Of a stretch of 64,000 nt of DNA, positions 8,875 through 17,780 are shown one piece after another. Every line of letters begins with the position of its first letter. Position 1 is the stretch's first letter. The notes under the pieces are model-generated. The model was not told the DNA's origin and did no database searches. It was given only the letters and a program-made list of their open reading frames with translations. Source of the stretch: CAG-873 sp910578365 (GTDB lineage: Bacteria > Bacteroidota > Bacteroidia > Bacteroidales > Muribaculaceae); NCBI GenBank assembly GCA_951635545.1, contig OX620685.1:3038001-3102000 (forward strand), given 5' to 3'. Position numbers and translations under genes: made by a program.

Positions 8875-10515
8875 ATGTACACAAGCTGCAAATACACCGC
8901 CAGACTTCTGGCCGATGCATTATTTGAATATGGTGTCCGCGATGTGGTGGTTTCGCCCGGGTCGCGCAATACTCCGCTGATACTGGCGCTGGAAGCCACG
9001 GAGCTCCTGCGCAAGCATATCGTTATCGACGAACGTAGCGCAGCGTTTGCAGCTCTGGGCATGTCGTTGCAGGGCGGCAGGCCGGTGGCATGTATCTGTA
9101 CATCGGGGTCGGCTGTACTCAACTACGGGCCGGCGCTTGCCGAGGCGTTTTATCGCTGTGTGCCGCTGATAGTGATTTCGGCAGACCGTCCGCTGGAATG
9201 GATTGACCAGGACGACAGTCAGACTTTACATCAGCACAGAGTGCTGGACAATATAGTAAAGGCTTCGTACGACATTGCTGTGGATGAAGCCACTACTGCC
9301 GTATATGTAAACAGAATACTCAACGATGCCCTGACCATGGCTATAAGCCGCCGCCGTGGGCCGGTACATATAAACATGCAGTTTGGCGAACCGCTCGGTG
9401 AAACTGTCGATTGTGCTGACAGCGGTTTCAGGCTTGTATCGCACCATTGCACCGGCAGTTGTAGCGTGGAGTTGCCGGAGCCGGAATACAATCGGATTAT
9501 GATTGTGGCCGGATTCCATAGCCCCGACGGTGAGTACTCGCAGTTGCTTTACAAATTGCGCACCGAGTGCGGCATGGCTGTACTGTGCGAGGCACAGTCG
9601 AATGTCGACGGCATCGGAGCCGCTCCGGCACTCAAAGCTCTTGGCCACCATGAATCGGCCGTGGACTATGCTCCCGGACTTGTGATAAGTACGGGCGGTG
9701 GAGTGGTGTCGAAGGAGCTGAAACGGTATCTGCGAGAAACACCTTTGAGCGAACACTGGTATGTAGGCTACGGTGACTATGCCGTGGACTGCTACCGACG
9801 TTTGACACGGCGTTTTGACATGGATGAGAAGACCTTTCTCAAGGCGCTGTATAAGAGGTATTCATCCGGCCCGAAAAGTGATTTCGGGGAGAGATGGAGC
9901 AAGCTGCACGACGAAGGGACCGAAATTGCACGCGAGTATACCTGCCGCGTGCCGTGGAGCGACATGGTGGCTGTGAGAATGCTGTTGGAGAGTTGTCCCG
10001 AAAGTGAAGGCCGGACTCTGCATCTGAGCAATGGCACTGCGGTGCGTTATGCCCAGTATTGCAGTGGCGCAGGCTGGCGTGCCGTAGAGTGCAACCGAGG
10101 TGTGAGCGGAATCGACGGCTCGATGTCGACTGCCATCGGCGCCGCTGTCGCAGGCGGTAAAGTGTTGCTGATCTGCGGCGACATGAGTGCGCAGTACGAC
10201 ATGGGTGCGCTGGCTATGACTGAAATTCCCGATGATTTCCGGATGGTTGTACTCGACAACAGTGGCGGAGGTATTTTCCGCGTAATAGGGTCTACCGCAG
10301 GTATGTGCGGCGAAATGCGCGAGCGCTATTACAGCGGCAACATCAATCTGCCGTTGCGCCAGCTTGCCGACGGATTCGGTTTTGACTATTACGAAGTTGC
10401 ATCGGCCGCCGAACTTCGAATGCAGTATCCTCGTTTTCTCTTAGCTCCGCGCAAGGCGATTATGCGCGTTGTAACCGATGCCGAAGTGAGTGCCGAAGTA
10501 TTCAAGGCTTTCTGA
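8875..10515 (+). CDS. menD: 2-succinyl-5-enolpyruvyl-6-hydroxy-3-cyclohexene-1-carboxylate synthase
   Basis: A 546-residue thiamine-diphosphate enzyme. It joins isochorismate and 2-oxoglutarate (with decarboxylation) in menaquinone synthesis. The N-terminal PYR domain contains the activating Glu in VIDERSAAFAALG (about 54). The C-terminal PP domain contains the ThDP motif starting ICGDMSAQYD and ending near LDNSGGGIF (about 435-465). Length fits MenD. No other men genes are in the window. The 3' end overlaps the convergent C45 hydrolase gene by 14 bases. Confidence 0.94.
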   Translation: MYTSCKYTARLLADALFEYGVRDVVVSPGSRNTPLILALEATELLRKHIVIDERSAAFAALGMSLQGGRPVACICTSGSAVLNYGPALAEAFYRCVPLIVISADRPLEWIDQDDSQTLHQHRVLDNIVKASYDIAVDEATTAVYVNRILNDALTMAISRRRGPVHINMQFGEPLGETVDCADSGFRLVSHHCTGSCSVELPEPEYNRIMIVAGFHSPDGEYSQLLYKLRTECGMAVLCEAQSNVDGIGAAPALKALGHHESAVDYAPGLVISTGGGVVSKELKRYLRETPLSEHWYVGYGDYAVDCYRRLTRRFDMDEKTFLKALYKRYSSGPKSDFGERWSKLHDEGTEIAREYTCRVPWSDMVAVRMLLESCPESEGRTLHLSNGTAVRYAQYCSGAGWRAVECNRGVSGIDGSMSTAIGAAVAGGKVLLICGDMSAQYDMGALAMTEIPDDFRMVVLDNSGGGIFRVIGSTAGMCGEMRERYYSGNINLPLRQLADGFGFDYYEVASAAELRMQYPRFLLAPRKAIMRVVTDAEVSAEVFKAF

Positions 10516-11578
10516 ATCTGCGGTAGTTTTCCAGCGATTTAAGGCTGCACTCGGCAGAACTCTCCCTTACATAATCCAGATTGATATAATGTTGTCCGTT
10601 TCCGCGAACCAGCGGGAATGCCTGTGCCTTGCGTGCCAGAGCTTCGTCGCAGTCGGGGCTGCGGAATCCGGGCAGAGTGGGGCGTAACCCCTGCGGAACA
10701 CTGTTGACTGTCACCGGCTGAACTATGGCGCATGGCGGGTAGCCAATGGCAGTCCACATCACTGCCAGATGGGCATCGTCTTCGCAGCAGACACCTTCGA
10801 TTACTATGGCGGCAGTGGAGGTATAGCGCGGGATAAAGTCTTGGTCTACCGTCCAGCTGCAGTTGTCGTCTGCAACATCACGGCCCAGAAGCGAATGATA
10901 GAAACTGCGGCTTGCACCCTCGGTAAAGAGTTCGGGTGTGAGAGTGCCCTTGCAAATGGCATCGCCCAGAATGTGTACCGCATTGTCGTAGCGTATATAG
11001 CCGTAGCCTCCATCGGGCTCGCCACTCTTCGAATAGTTGGTGCGTATCAGGCAGCTGTGCGGGTCATCGTCAGCATCGAAGCGGACCATACTGTCGTCGG
11101 CCACCTCGAAGTATGCCGCTCCACCGTGGGCGTCGATTACGCCAAAATTGGCCTGTACGCCGCGTGGGCGCCTCATGTCGGACAGCAGGCGCTCGAAATC
11201 GTCGACGGTTGTACAGCGCTGTAGCGCAGCCGACATAAGCTCGCCCTCGCGGTCTTTGTATGCGGCTGTGTCCGGGGCCAGGTTATACGAGGCAGTGTTC
11301 ATGATGGCGAATCCGCGGCTGTTCATGCCGGTCCAGGCCTCGGCGAGAGTCGAATCGCCGGCATTATACAGAGCCACGTAAGCGAAAGTGCTGTCGGTGG
11401 CGGCGCTGCGCTCCACAAAATTTGCTTCCTGCGATGTGTCGCGGTGCTTCCACAGCATTGGGCGTCCGCTCGCTGAGGCGCGGCCCGATACCACCATCGA
11501 TGTACAGGCATCGGCAGCCAAGGCTCCAAGAAGGGCCAAGGCTGCCGATGCCGGATATTTCAACAGGTTTATATTCAT
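10502..11578 (-). CDS. C45-type N-terminal-nucleophile hydrolase, exported
   Basis: A 358-residue protein with a hydrophobic N-terminal signal (about 5-22) followed directly by Cys25 in ADACTSMVV. In penicillin-V-acylase/acyltransferase-like (C45/C59/C69) enzymes such a Cys becomes the N-terminal nucleophile after processing. The next segment (MLWKHRDTS, then WTGMNSRGFAIMN) fits this fold. The likely reaction is amide-bond hydrolysis in the periplasm; the substrate is unknown. A lipoprotein reading of Cys25 is possible but the preceding residues (AADA) are a poor lipobox. The start codon overlaps the DUF4954 stop (TGATG), implying coupled translation. Confidence 0.75.
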   Translation of the reverse strand: MNINLLKYPASAALALLGALAADACTSMVVSGRASASGRPMLWKHRDTSQEANFVERSAATDSTFAYVALYNAGDSTLAEAWTGMNSRGFAIMNTASYNLAPDTAAYKDREGELMSAALQRCTTVDDFERLLSDMRRPRGVQANFGVIDAHGGAAYFEVADDSMVRFDADDDPHSCLIRTNYSKSGEPDGGYGYIRYDNAVHILGDAICKGTLTPELFTEGASRSFYHSLLGRDVADDNCSWTVDQDFIPRYTSTAAIVIEGVCCEDDAHLAVMWTAIGYPPCAIVQPVTVNSVPQGLRPTLPGFRSPDCDEALARKAQAFPLVRGNGQHYINLDYVRESSAECSLKSLENYRRFRKP

Positions 11579-13572
11579 CAGTTAAGTAAGTGTTTCAGAC
11601 GCCCCAGGAGTTCATTGCCGAGGGCTGTTTTTTTGTCGATATGGTCGAGAACCATTTTTACAAAGTCATCGGACTGGAACTCGCCGCGGACTTGTTCGAA
11701 GTCTGCTTCACAGCTTGCTTCGGAACCATCAGCACCGAAACCGATACGCGATACCAGTGAGAATTCCTTGCGTGCATCGTCATACAGCATTTTATCGAGA
11801 GTCACCACGCTGTTGCGCCAGCGCTCTACTATGCTGGCCACGTCAGCGGCAGTAAGTTCCTGTGTAGTTTTGCCATACCATTGGGCAAAGTGTTCGTCCA
11901 CCCAGGTCCATTCCATGTCGTAGTAGTCGGCGGCGAGCTGTTTTATGCGCTTTTCCGCTTCGTCGAGTGATGCGCAGCGTCCCGACGCAAGGTCGCTGCT
12001 CAGGCGTTCGATTTCGTTGTGTGGGGCTATCATGCCTGCAAGGTCAATCCACTCGCCTCTGCCCGCCTCGATAGTAGGACGCAACAGCCGGCGTATGTCT
12101 GCGTCGGATTCTAAGCTTACATCTTTGAGTCGATGTATAAGCGAGTTGCCCATAAACTTGTCGAGCGCCATACCATAGTACTCCTTGCCCTTGCGCAGAG
12201 CCCGCGCATCGATGGTCATGGAGCGGTACGAAAACTGGTCGGCGGTGAAGCCGAGGGTTTCTTCGATTGTATTCAGCAGTTTGATGCCGTTGAGCATCTT
12301 TGAGGCTGTGTACGGGCTAAGCAGATTGAAATTGATGCAGTCGAGCAGGTCGGGATCACGTCGTTTGTCGCGTTTCGGCCACTTGCGGGCGTCGCGTATG
12401 GTGCCGACACTCTTTATGTTCACACCGGGCACAAGGTAGCTGCGTCCGCGGTTCTCTATAAGGTATGAGAATGGCAGGGCCGATGTGTCCGGGTGATTCA
12501 CGTGGCGGCCCATCACCAGTGAGAATGCGCCGATGCGTGCCGGCCATAGTATGTAGGAGTCGCTGGTTGTCTTGGAGCCGCGCTCCACTACACCTTGATG
12601 AATAGGCCCGAGTTTGTACATGTGGTTGCTCTGGTTCGAGCCGGAGCCGGCGTTGAGGAAAGAGAATATGCCGGCTATGAGCAGACTCGACTTGTGCATC
12701 GTAACTGTGTATGGTCCGGCAAATATGGCCGCTGCTTCACCATTCTCGCAGGCGCAGTTGGCAAAGAATAGCGAATCGTGGGCCGAGAACAGGTGGGTGA
12801 GATGGCAAGCCTGGCCCACAAACGAATGTATCAGCACCACCGACTCAGCAACGTGCGCGCCTGAGGCCAGAATAAAGTGCTCGGCCATTACATTTGAGCC
12901 TACGTACACGGGGTCGGACTCGGAAGCAGCTATAGTGCCGTCGGTGAGTTTCGCAGCGCCGTCGATAGAGGCGAAGTCACCAATGTTCACATCAGTTATT
13001 TCGCCGGAGTTGATTATCCGCACTTCGCGGCCTATGTTGCCGCGGTCGCTGCGCGCTTTGTCGGCCTCGGCGAGTATCAGGCTGCGCAAGGCGGCCACCA
13101 TGTCGGGTTTGTGACGGTACATAGCTACAAGCCATGCTATCTGAGCCGACAGTCGCGGATATATGGGCACCTCGCGGCCTCCGGTTTCGTTGAGTACCGA
13201 TACTTCGGTACCTACGCCGAATGTAGCCCCGCCGGTGCAGACTATCCGATTGACGTTTTCGATGAATGTTCCGGAGCCGATGTTGTAGTTGGCAATGTAG
13301 TTGGCTACGTTGTGTATGTACACGTTGTCGGCCAGACTTACATTGTGGAGAGCTACGTTCGATAAAGATGCGGACACGGTGTATCCGCCCGGCAGGCAGA
13401 ACTCACGGTCGGAAGCGCCGAGGCGTATGGCGCCGGAAAAGCGTACGTTGGAATATTTTTGAGGATTGAAGCCTTCGGAAACCGAAATATTGTTCCAGTC
13501 GTCGGCGGTACATCCGCGCGACTGAAGTGTGCTGATTTCCTTGTTTGTTAGTGTGCGATACATCAGTGACAA
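11578..13572 (-). CDS. DUF4954 protein, left-handed beta-helix type
   Basis: A 664-residue protein matching the Bacteroidales DUF4954 family from its opening (MYRTLTNKEISTL then GFNPQKYSNVRFSGAIRLG). Residues about 45-330 hold many short, spaced hydrophobic and glycine repeats (VYIHNVANY, DVNIGDFASIDGAAKL, VYVGSNVMAEHFILASGAHV) that suggest a left-handed beta helix like hexapeptide-repeat acyltransferases and nucleotidyltransferase tails. The C-terminal third is helical. Function is unestablished. No signal peptide. It is translationally coupled to the exported hydrolase gene downstream. Confidence 0.85.
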   Translation of the reverse strand: MSLMYRTLTNKEISTLQSRGCTADDWNNISVSEGFNPQKYSNVRFSGAIRLGASDREFCLPGGYTVSASLSNVALHNVSLADNVYIHNVANYIANYNIGSGTFIENVNRIVCTGGATFGVGTEVSVLNETGGREVPIYPRLSAQIAWLVAMYRHKPDMVAALRSLILAEADKARSDRGNIGREVRIINSGEITDVNIGDFASIDGAAKLTDGTIAASESDPVYVGSNVMAEHFILASGAHVAESVVLIHSFVGQACHLTHLFSAHDSLFFANCACENGEAAAIFAGPYTVTMHKSSLLIAGIFSFLNAGSGSNQSNHMYKLGPIHQGVVERGSKTTSDSYILWPARIGAFSLVMGRHVNHPDTSALPFSYLIENRGRSYLVPGVNIKSVGTIRDARKWPKRDKRRDPDLLDCINFNLLSPYTASKMLNGIKLLNTIEETLGFTADQFSYRSMTIDARALRKGKEYYGMALDKFMGNSLIHRLKDVSLESDADIRRLLRPTIEAGRGEWIDLAGMIAPHNEIERLSSDLASGRCASLDEAEKRIKQLAADYYDMEWTWVDEHFAQWYGKTTQELTAADVASIVERWRNSVVTLDKMLYDDARKEFSLVSRIGFGADGSEASCEADFEQVRGEFQSDDFVKMVLDHIDKKTALGNELLGRLKHLLN

Positions 13573-13665
13573 ATATATAGAAATACTAAAATAATATGCG
13601 AATCAATAAATAAATATAAGTGAAACAGGTGCTAAAACGGCGTTTATATAGCCGTCTATTTGACA

Positions 13666-13693
13666 GCAGGGACGCGGCAAACCGCGTCCCTGC
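13666..13693 (-). terminator. Hairpin downstream of the DUF1015 gene
   Basis: A perfect 12-bp stem GCAGGGACGCGG / CCGCGTCCCTGC with a four-base loop, immediately after the DUF1015 stop on the minus strand. A second short stem (ACGGC/GCCGT) followed by four Ts lies at about 13635-13657. Together they can end the fur-purA-DUF1015 transcript. Confidence 0.75.
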
Positions 13694-13699
13694 CATGAA

Positions 13700-14944
13700 T
13701 CAGTCGAGTTTATGTATAACCAGACCGGAACGGAGTTTGGGCTCGAACCAGGTGGTTTTCGGTGGCATGATATTGCCGGTATCGGCAATGCGGATAAGCT
13801 GGTCCATCGACACGGGATAGAGAGCCAGAGCGGCTGCCATTTCGCCGGAGTCGACACGGCGGCTGAGTTCTTCCAGGCCGCGGATGCCGCCTACGAAGTC
13901 CACGCGCTTGTCGGAGCGGAGGTCATGGATAGCAAGGATGTCGCGCAGGATAAGATTCGACGATATGGTTACGTCGAGCACTCCTATGGGGTCGTTGTCG
14001 TCGTAGGTGCCTTCGCGTGCGGTGAGCGAGTACCAGTGGCCTTCGAGATAGAGCGCGAAGTTGTGGAGCTTTTCGGGGCGATAGGGAGCTGTGCCCATGT
14101 CTTTTACCTCGAAGTTCTTCATCAGCTGCTCAAGGAACTCGGCTGGCGAATATCCGTTGAGGTCCTTTACCAGACGGTTGTAATCGATAATCTTGAGGTG
14201 CGATGCAGGGAATGCCACTGCCAGGAAGTAGTTGTACTCTTCGTCGCCGCGGTGTTCGGGGTTGTTCTTGGCCTTTTCAGCGCCAACTAGTGCAGCGGCA
14301 GCAGTACGGTGATGGCCGTCGGCAATATACAGATAGGGAATCTTGGCGAATTCGGCCGTGATGGTGTTGATGAGTTCGCTGTCGTTGATAACCCAGAAAG
14401 TGTGGCCGAAACCGTCGGGAGCTACAAAGTCATATTCGGGCTCGGTGGCTGCAACATTGCGTATGATATTCTCAAGCACGTTGTTGTCGGGGAAGGCAAA
14501 GAACACCGGTTCGACGTTTGCGTTGTTGATACGCACATGTTTCATGCGGTCTTCTTCCTTGTCGCGACGGGTAAGTTCGTGCTTTTTGATGTTCTCGTTC
14601 ATGTAATCCTCTACTGCTGCGGCGATAACGATGCCGTACTGTGTACGGCCATCCATGGTCTGAGCGTAGAGATAATAGTGCTCGGCATTGTCCTGCACAA
14701 GCCAGCCGTTCTGCTGGAATGCGTTGAAGTTGGCTACTGCCTTGTCGTAGACCTTGGAATCGTGTTCGTCGGTGCCGGCGGGGAAATCGATTTCGGGCTT
14801 TATAATGTGATAAAGCGACTTGGGATTACCCTCGGCTTCTTTACGTGCTTCTTCGGAGTTAAGCACATCATAGGGACGGGAAGCCACTTCGGTGACCATC
14901 TCGCGCGGCGGACGCAGTCCTTTGAATGGTTTTACTTTAGCCAT
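13700..14944 (-). CDS. DUF1015 family protein
   Basis: A 414-residue cytosolic protein matching DUF1015 from its start (KPFKGLRPPREMV, then RPYDVLNSEEA) and from the central YIADGHHRTAAAAL motif (about 215-228), the most conserved part of the family. In many Bacteroidetes DUF1015 genes lie beside serine-biosynthesis genes; here it follows purA after 34 bases, so it is probably the last gene of a fur-purA-DUF1015 operon. A His-His-Arg active site is plausible, but no reaction is established and I assign none. Confidence 0.88.
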   Translation of the reverse strand: MAKVKPFKGLRPPREMVTEVASRPYDVLNSEEARKEAEGNPKSLYHIIKPEIDFPAGTDEHDSKVYDKAVANFNAFQQNGWLVQDNAEHYYLYAQTMDGRTQYGIVIAAAVEDYMNENIKKHELTRRDKEEDRMKHVRINNANVEPVFFAFPDNNVLENIIRNVAATEPEYDFVAPDGFGHTFWVINDSELINTITAEFAKIPYLYIADGHHRTAAAALVGAEKAKNNPEHRGDEEYNYFLAVAFPASHLKIIDYNRLVKDLNGYSPAEFLEQLMKNFEVKDMGTAPYRPEKLHNFALYLEGHWYSLTAREGTYDDNDPIGVLDVTISSNLILRDILAIHDLRSDKRVDFVGGIRGLEELSRRVDSGEMAAALALYPVSMDQLIRIADTGNIMPPKTTWFEPKLRSGLVIHKLD

Positions 14945-14978
14945 GAATTTGGTTTTTGGTATAGATATAGAAGGTGAA

Positions 14979-16277
14979 TTATTTCAAGGCCTGATCGCGA
15001 ACGATTGTCTGTTTGCGGTCCGGGCCTATGGATACAATTGCGATTGGCACGTTGAGTTCCTTTTCGAGGAATTCGATGTATGCCTTGAAGTTTTCGGGGA
15101 ACTCGTCGGCAGACTGCATGGCGGTCATGTCGGTTTTCCAGCCGGGGAGTTCTGTGTACACGGGCTTAAGCTGCCGGTTTTCTATGTCGTATGGGAAGTC
15201 GCGTGTCTGTTTGCCGTCGATGTCATAGGCAACGCATGCCTTGATGGTATCGAAGCCGTCAAGGACGTCGGACTTCATCATAATCAGTTTTGTAACACCG
15301 TTGAGCATTACAGCATAGCGGAGAGCCACCAAATCAACCCAGCCGCAACGGCGTTCACGGCCTGTGACGGCGCCGTATTCGTGGCCGAGGTCGCGTAGGG
15401 TTTTGCCGGTTTCGTCGAAGAGTTCGGTGGGGAAGGGGCCGCTGCCTACGCGGGTGCAGTATGCCTTGAAAATACCGAATACATCGCCTATGCGGTTGGG
15501 AGCGACGCCCAGACCGGTGCATGCTCCGGCGCAGATGGTGTTGCTTGAGGTAACAAACGGATACGAGCCGAAGTCGACGTCGAGCATGGTGCCCTGCGCG
15601 CCTTCGCAGAGTACCGACTTGCCTTCGTTGAGCTGCCCGTTGATAAAGTGTTCGCTGTCCACGATATCGTAGCCGTGGAGATATTCAACGGCTTCAATCC
15701 AGGCTTTCTCGTTGGCCGCAAGCTCTTCCATGTCGACTTTTGCACCGAGAGCCTCGAGCATGTTCAGATGGCGGTCGCGGGCCTGTTTGTAGCGGTTTTC
15801 AAAGTCGCATAGCGAGTCGCCGAGCCGGAAGCCGTTGCGCGATACCTTGTCGGTATATGTGGGGCCGATGCCTTTGCCAGTAGTGCCTATTTTAGCTCCT
15901 CCCTTGGCTTTTTCGTTTGCAGCGTCGAGCAGACGGTGAGTAGGGAGAATCAGGTGGGCTTTTTTTGATAATTTCAGCTTTTTGCGGATATCGGTTCCTG
16001 AAGCTTCGAGCGCCTCGGCTTCCTGGCGGAATAGAACGGGGTCAAGAACGACACCGTTGCCGATAATGTTTACGCTGCCACTCTGGAATACACCCGAGGG
16101 AATTGAGCGCAGAACGTATTTTTTGCCGTCGAATTCCAGCGTGTGGCCGGCGTTAGGGCCGCCCTGAAAGCGGGCCACGATATCGTAGCGTGGGGTAAGA
16201 ACATCTACTACTTTACCTTTGCCTTCGTCGCCCCACTGGAGTCCGAGGAGTACATCTACTTTCGTTGATTTTTCCAC
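14979..16277 (-). CDS. purA: Adenylosuccinate synthetase
   Basis: A 432-residue GTP-dependent ligase making adenylosuccinate from IMP and aspartate, the first step from IMP to AMP. The N-terminal GLQWGDEGKGK motif (12-22) holds the catalytic Asp17. GPNAGHT follows near 40, and the IMP- and GTP-binding segments (GTTGKGIGPTYTDK, GCARVGSGPFPTE-type, RRCGWVDL) are all recognisable. Full length. Its first 65 bases overlap the end of the upstream Fur-family gene in another frame. The VDVLLGLQWGDEG core begins at residue 7, so a later start is not possible. Confidence 0.97.
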   Translation of the reverse strand: MEKSTKVDVLLGLQWGDEGKGKVVDVLTPRYDIVARFQGGPNAGHTLEFDGKKYVLRSIPSGVFQSGSVNIIGNGVVLDPVLFRQEAEALEASGTDIRKKLKLSKKAHLILPTHRLLDAANEKAKGGAKIGTTGKGIGPTYTDKVSRNGFRLGDSLCDFENRYKQARDRHLNMLEALGAKVDMEELAANEKAWIEAVEYLHGYDIVDSEHFINGQLNEGKSVLCEGAQGTMLDVDFGSYPFVTSSNTICAGACTGLGVAPNRIGDVFGIFKAYCTRVGSGPFPTELFDETGKTLRDLGHEYGAVTGRERRCGWVDLVALRYAVMLNGVTKLIMMKSDVLDGFDTIKACVAYDIDGKQTRDFPYDIENRQLKPVYTELPGWKTDMTAMQSADEFPENFKAYIEFLEKELNVPIAIVSIGPDRKQTIVRDQALK

Positions 16278-16746
16278 TTTGATATAAAGCTATGTTGTGA
16301 TTACTTTTTGTTCGATTTTGATTTTTCGCCTTTCGGCAGCGGGCGCATACGCCGTATATGGTCAGTGTGTAATATTCCGGCGTGAATTTGCCAAGATTGC
16401 GGTTTTCAATCATGGCCGAGAGGTCGCTCAGCCTGATTTCCTTGATGCTTCCGCACTGGGTGCATACCAGATGATGGTGGTTTGGCGTGCCCTGTACTTT
16501 TTCGTAGCGTGTCTTGTCGGATCCGAAGCGCAGGCTACGCAGCAGTCCGCAGTCGACAAACAGCTGCAGGGTGTTGTAGATGGTTCCTGTCGACACACGG
16601 AATCCGGCATTCTGCAGCATTTGTGAGAAGTCGTCGATTGTAAAATGTCCGTCGGTCTTCATTACACACTCCAGCAGGGTTTTACGCTCCTGTGTGCAAC
16701 GCATGCCGCGCTTGCGCAGATAGTCGGCAAGCGCAGTCTTCGCCAT
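16213..16746 (-). CDS. Fur-family metalloregulator
   Basis: A ferric-uptake-regulator-type repressor of 177 residues from the chosen start. The N-terminal winged helix contains the family motif GTIYNTLQLFVDCGLL. The C-terminal domain has the NHHHLVCTQCG segment and a second CARC pair, a structural zinc site of CxxC/CxxC type. Whether it senses iron, zinc or peroxide is not clear. The -7 box at 16777-16784 would put the transcript start at about 16770, so the Met at 16770 (MNPQSH) would be leaderless. I therefore chose MAKTALADYLRKRG at 16746. The lysine/arginine-rich tail runs 65 bases into purA. Confidence 0.88.
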   Translation of the reverse strand: MAKTALADYLRKRGMRCTQERKTLLECVMKTDGHFTIDDFSQMLQNAGFRVSTGTIYNTLQLFVDCGLLRSLRFGSDKTRYEKVQGTPNHHHLVCTQCGSIKEIRLSDLSAMIENRNLGKFTPEYYTLTIYGVCARCRKAKNQNRTKSNHNIALYQSGKINESRCTPRTPVGRRRQR

Positions 16747-16776
16747 GCTGATATGTGACTGCGGGTTCATCAAGCG

Positions 16777-16807
16777 CAAAGTTAGCAAAAAATTGGCAAG
16801 CGGCAAA
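16777..16807 (-). promoter_or_regulatory. Promoter of fur-purA-DUF1015
   Basis: On the minus strand TAACTTTG (16784-16777) is preceded by TTTG (16807-16804) with a 19-base spacer, a full consensus match. The predicted transcript start, about 7 bases past the -7 box, helps choose the fur start codon. Confidence 0.78.
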
Positions 16808-16930
16808 CAGAAAAGCCGAATTTTTAGTAGTTGAAAATAAGTCGAGTTTATTCGGGTTTATTACTATATGAACTTGCCGGGGTATATATTTGCTATATTT
16901 GACTTATGCAGGCGTGCATGTCCGAAGTTG

Positions 16931-17629
16931 TCATCCGAATTTGCTTATTTTGCGCAGAATCGGTTCGTTTATCACTTTGATGCGGCGTCCGTCGACGAGC
17001 AATATGTGTTCGCTGACGAAACTCGACAGTGTACGTATGGCGTTTGAGGTGGTCATGTTCGATAGGTTGGCGAGGTCTTCGCGCGACATGTATATCTTCA
17101 GCGTAGTGCCGTCGTCTTCATAGCCGTAATGGTCGAGCAGCACAATCAGAGCTTCGGCAAGGCGTCCGCGTATGTGCTTCTGGGTGAGGTTTACTATTTT
17201 AGTATCGCTGCCGCCGAGGTTGCGCGAGAGGTCGCGTATAAAGAACCAGGCCAGATTGATGTTGTTGTGAATCATATCCTTAACCAGCTGCAGTGGGATG
17301 GCCCCTAAAACCGATGGCTCGAAAGCTGCCGCACTCGACACATAAGGCTCTTCGGCGAAAAATGCTCTATAGCCGAAGTACTGAACCGGACGAATAAGAC
17401 GCAAAATCTGTATTCGGCCACCTACACCCTCTTTGAACTTTTTTACTTTGCCCTTGAGCAGACACCACAGGAATTCCGGTTCATCGCCTTCGGCGTAGAT
17501 GAGCTGGTTTTTCTTGAAGGTATGTATTACCAGGTTGTCGGTAATCTTGCGTTTTTCATCACCGTCAAGCAAGGTCCAGATTTCGGACATATCTTCGTTG
17601 ATTACTTTTTCCAATGCGGCTTTTATCAT
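16931..17629 (-). CDS. Crp/Fnr-family transcription regulator
   Basis: A 232-residue regulator with an N-terminal cyclic-nucleotide-type beta-barrel (about 20-135) and a C-terminal winged helix-turn-helix (about 165-225, MSREDLANLSNMTTSNAIRTL). The barrel lacks the Fnr-type cysteine set, so an oxygen-sensing iron-sulfur cluster is unlikely. The effector is unknown. It is a single-gene unit. A TAAATTTG box lies on the minus strand at 17704-17697, about 67 bases before the start codon, with only a weak -33 match. Confidence 0.88.
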   Translation of the reverse strand: MIKAALEKVINEDMSEIWTLLDGDEKRKITDNLVIHTFKKNQLIYAEGDEPEFLWCLLKGKVKKFKEGVGGRIQILRLIRPVQYFGYRAFFAEEPYVSSAAAFEPSVLGAIPLQLVKDMIHNNINLAWFFIRDLSRNLGGSDTKIVNLTQKHIRGRLAEALIVLLDHYGYEDDGTTLKIYMSREDLANLSNMTTSNAIRTLSSFVSEHILLVDGRRIKVINEPILRKISKFG

Positions 17630-17696
17630 AATGAATATATGCGATTATAGGGATGGAGAGTGTGGTTTGTGTCGTAAAACTATGTTTAAGAACATG

Positions 17697-17704
17697 CAAA
17701 TTTA
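17697..17704 (-). promoter_or_regulatory. -7 box of the Crp/Fnr-family gene
   Basis: TAAATTTG on the minus strand matches TAnnTTTG. The -33 region is weak (a TCTG about 22 bases upstream), so the promoter may need an activator. Confidence 0.5.
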
Positions 17705-17780
17705 GCAATTTTTGTTTAATTCAGCTCAGAAAATCATGAATTTTTTATTCTCAGGCAAATAAAAGGTGTCGTTACGGGAT

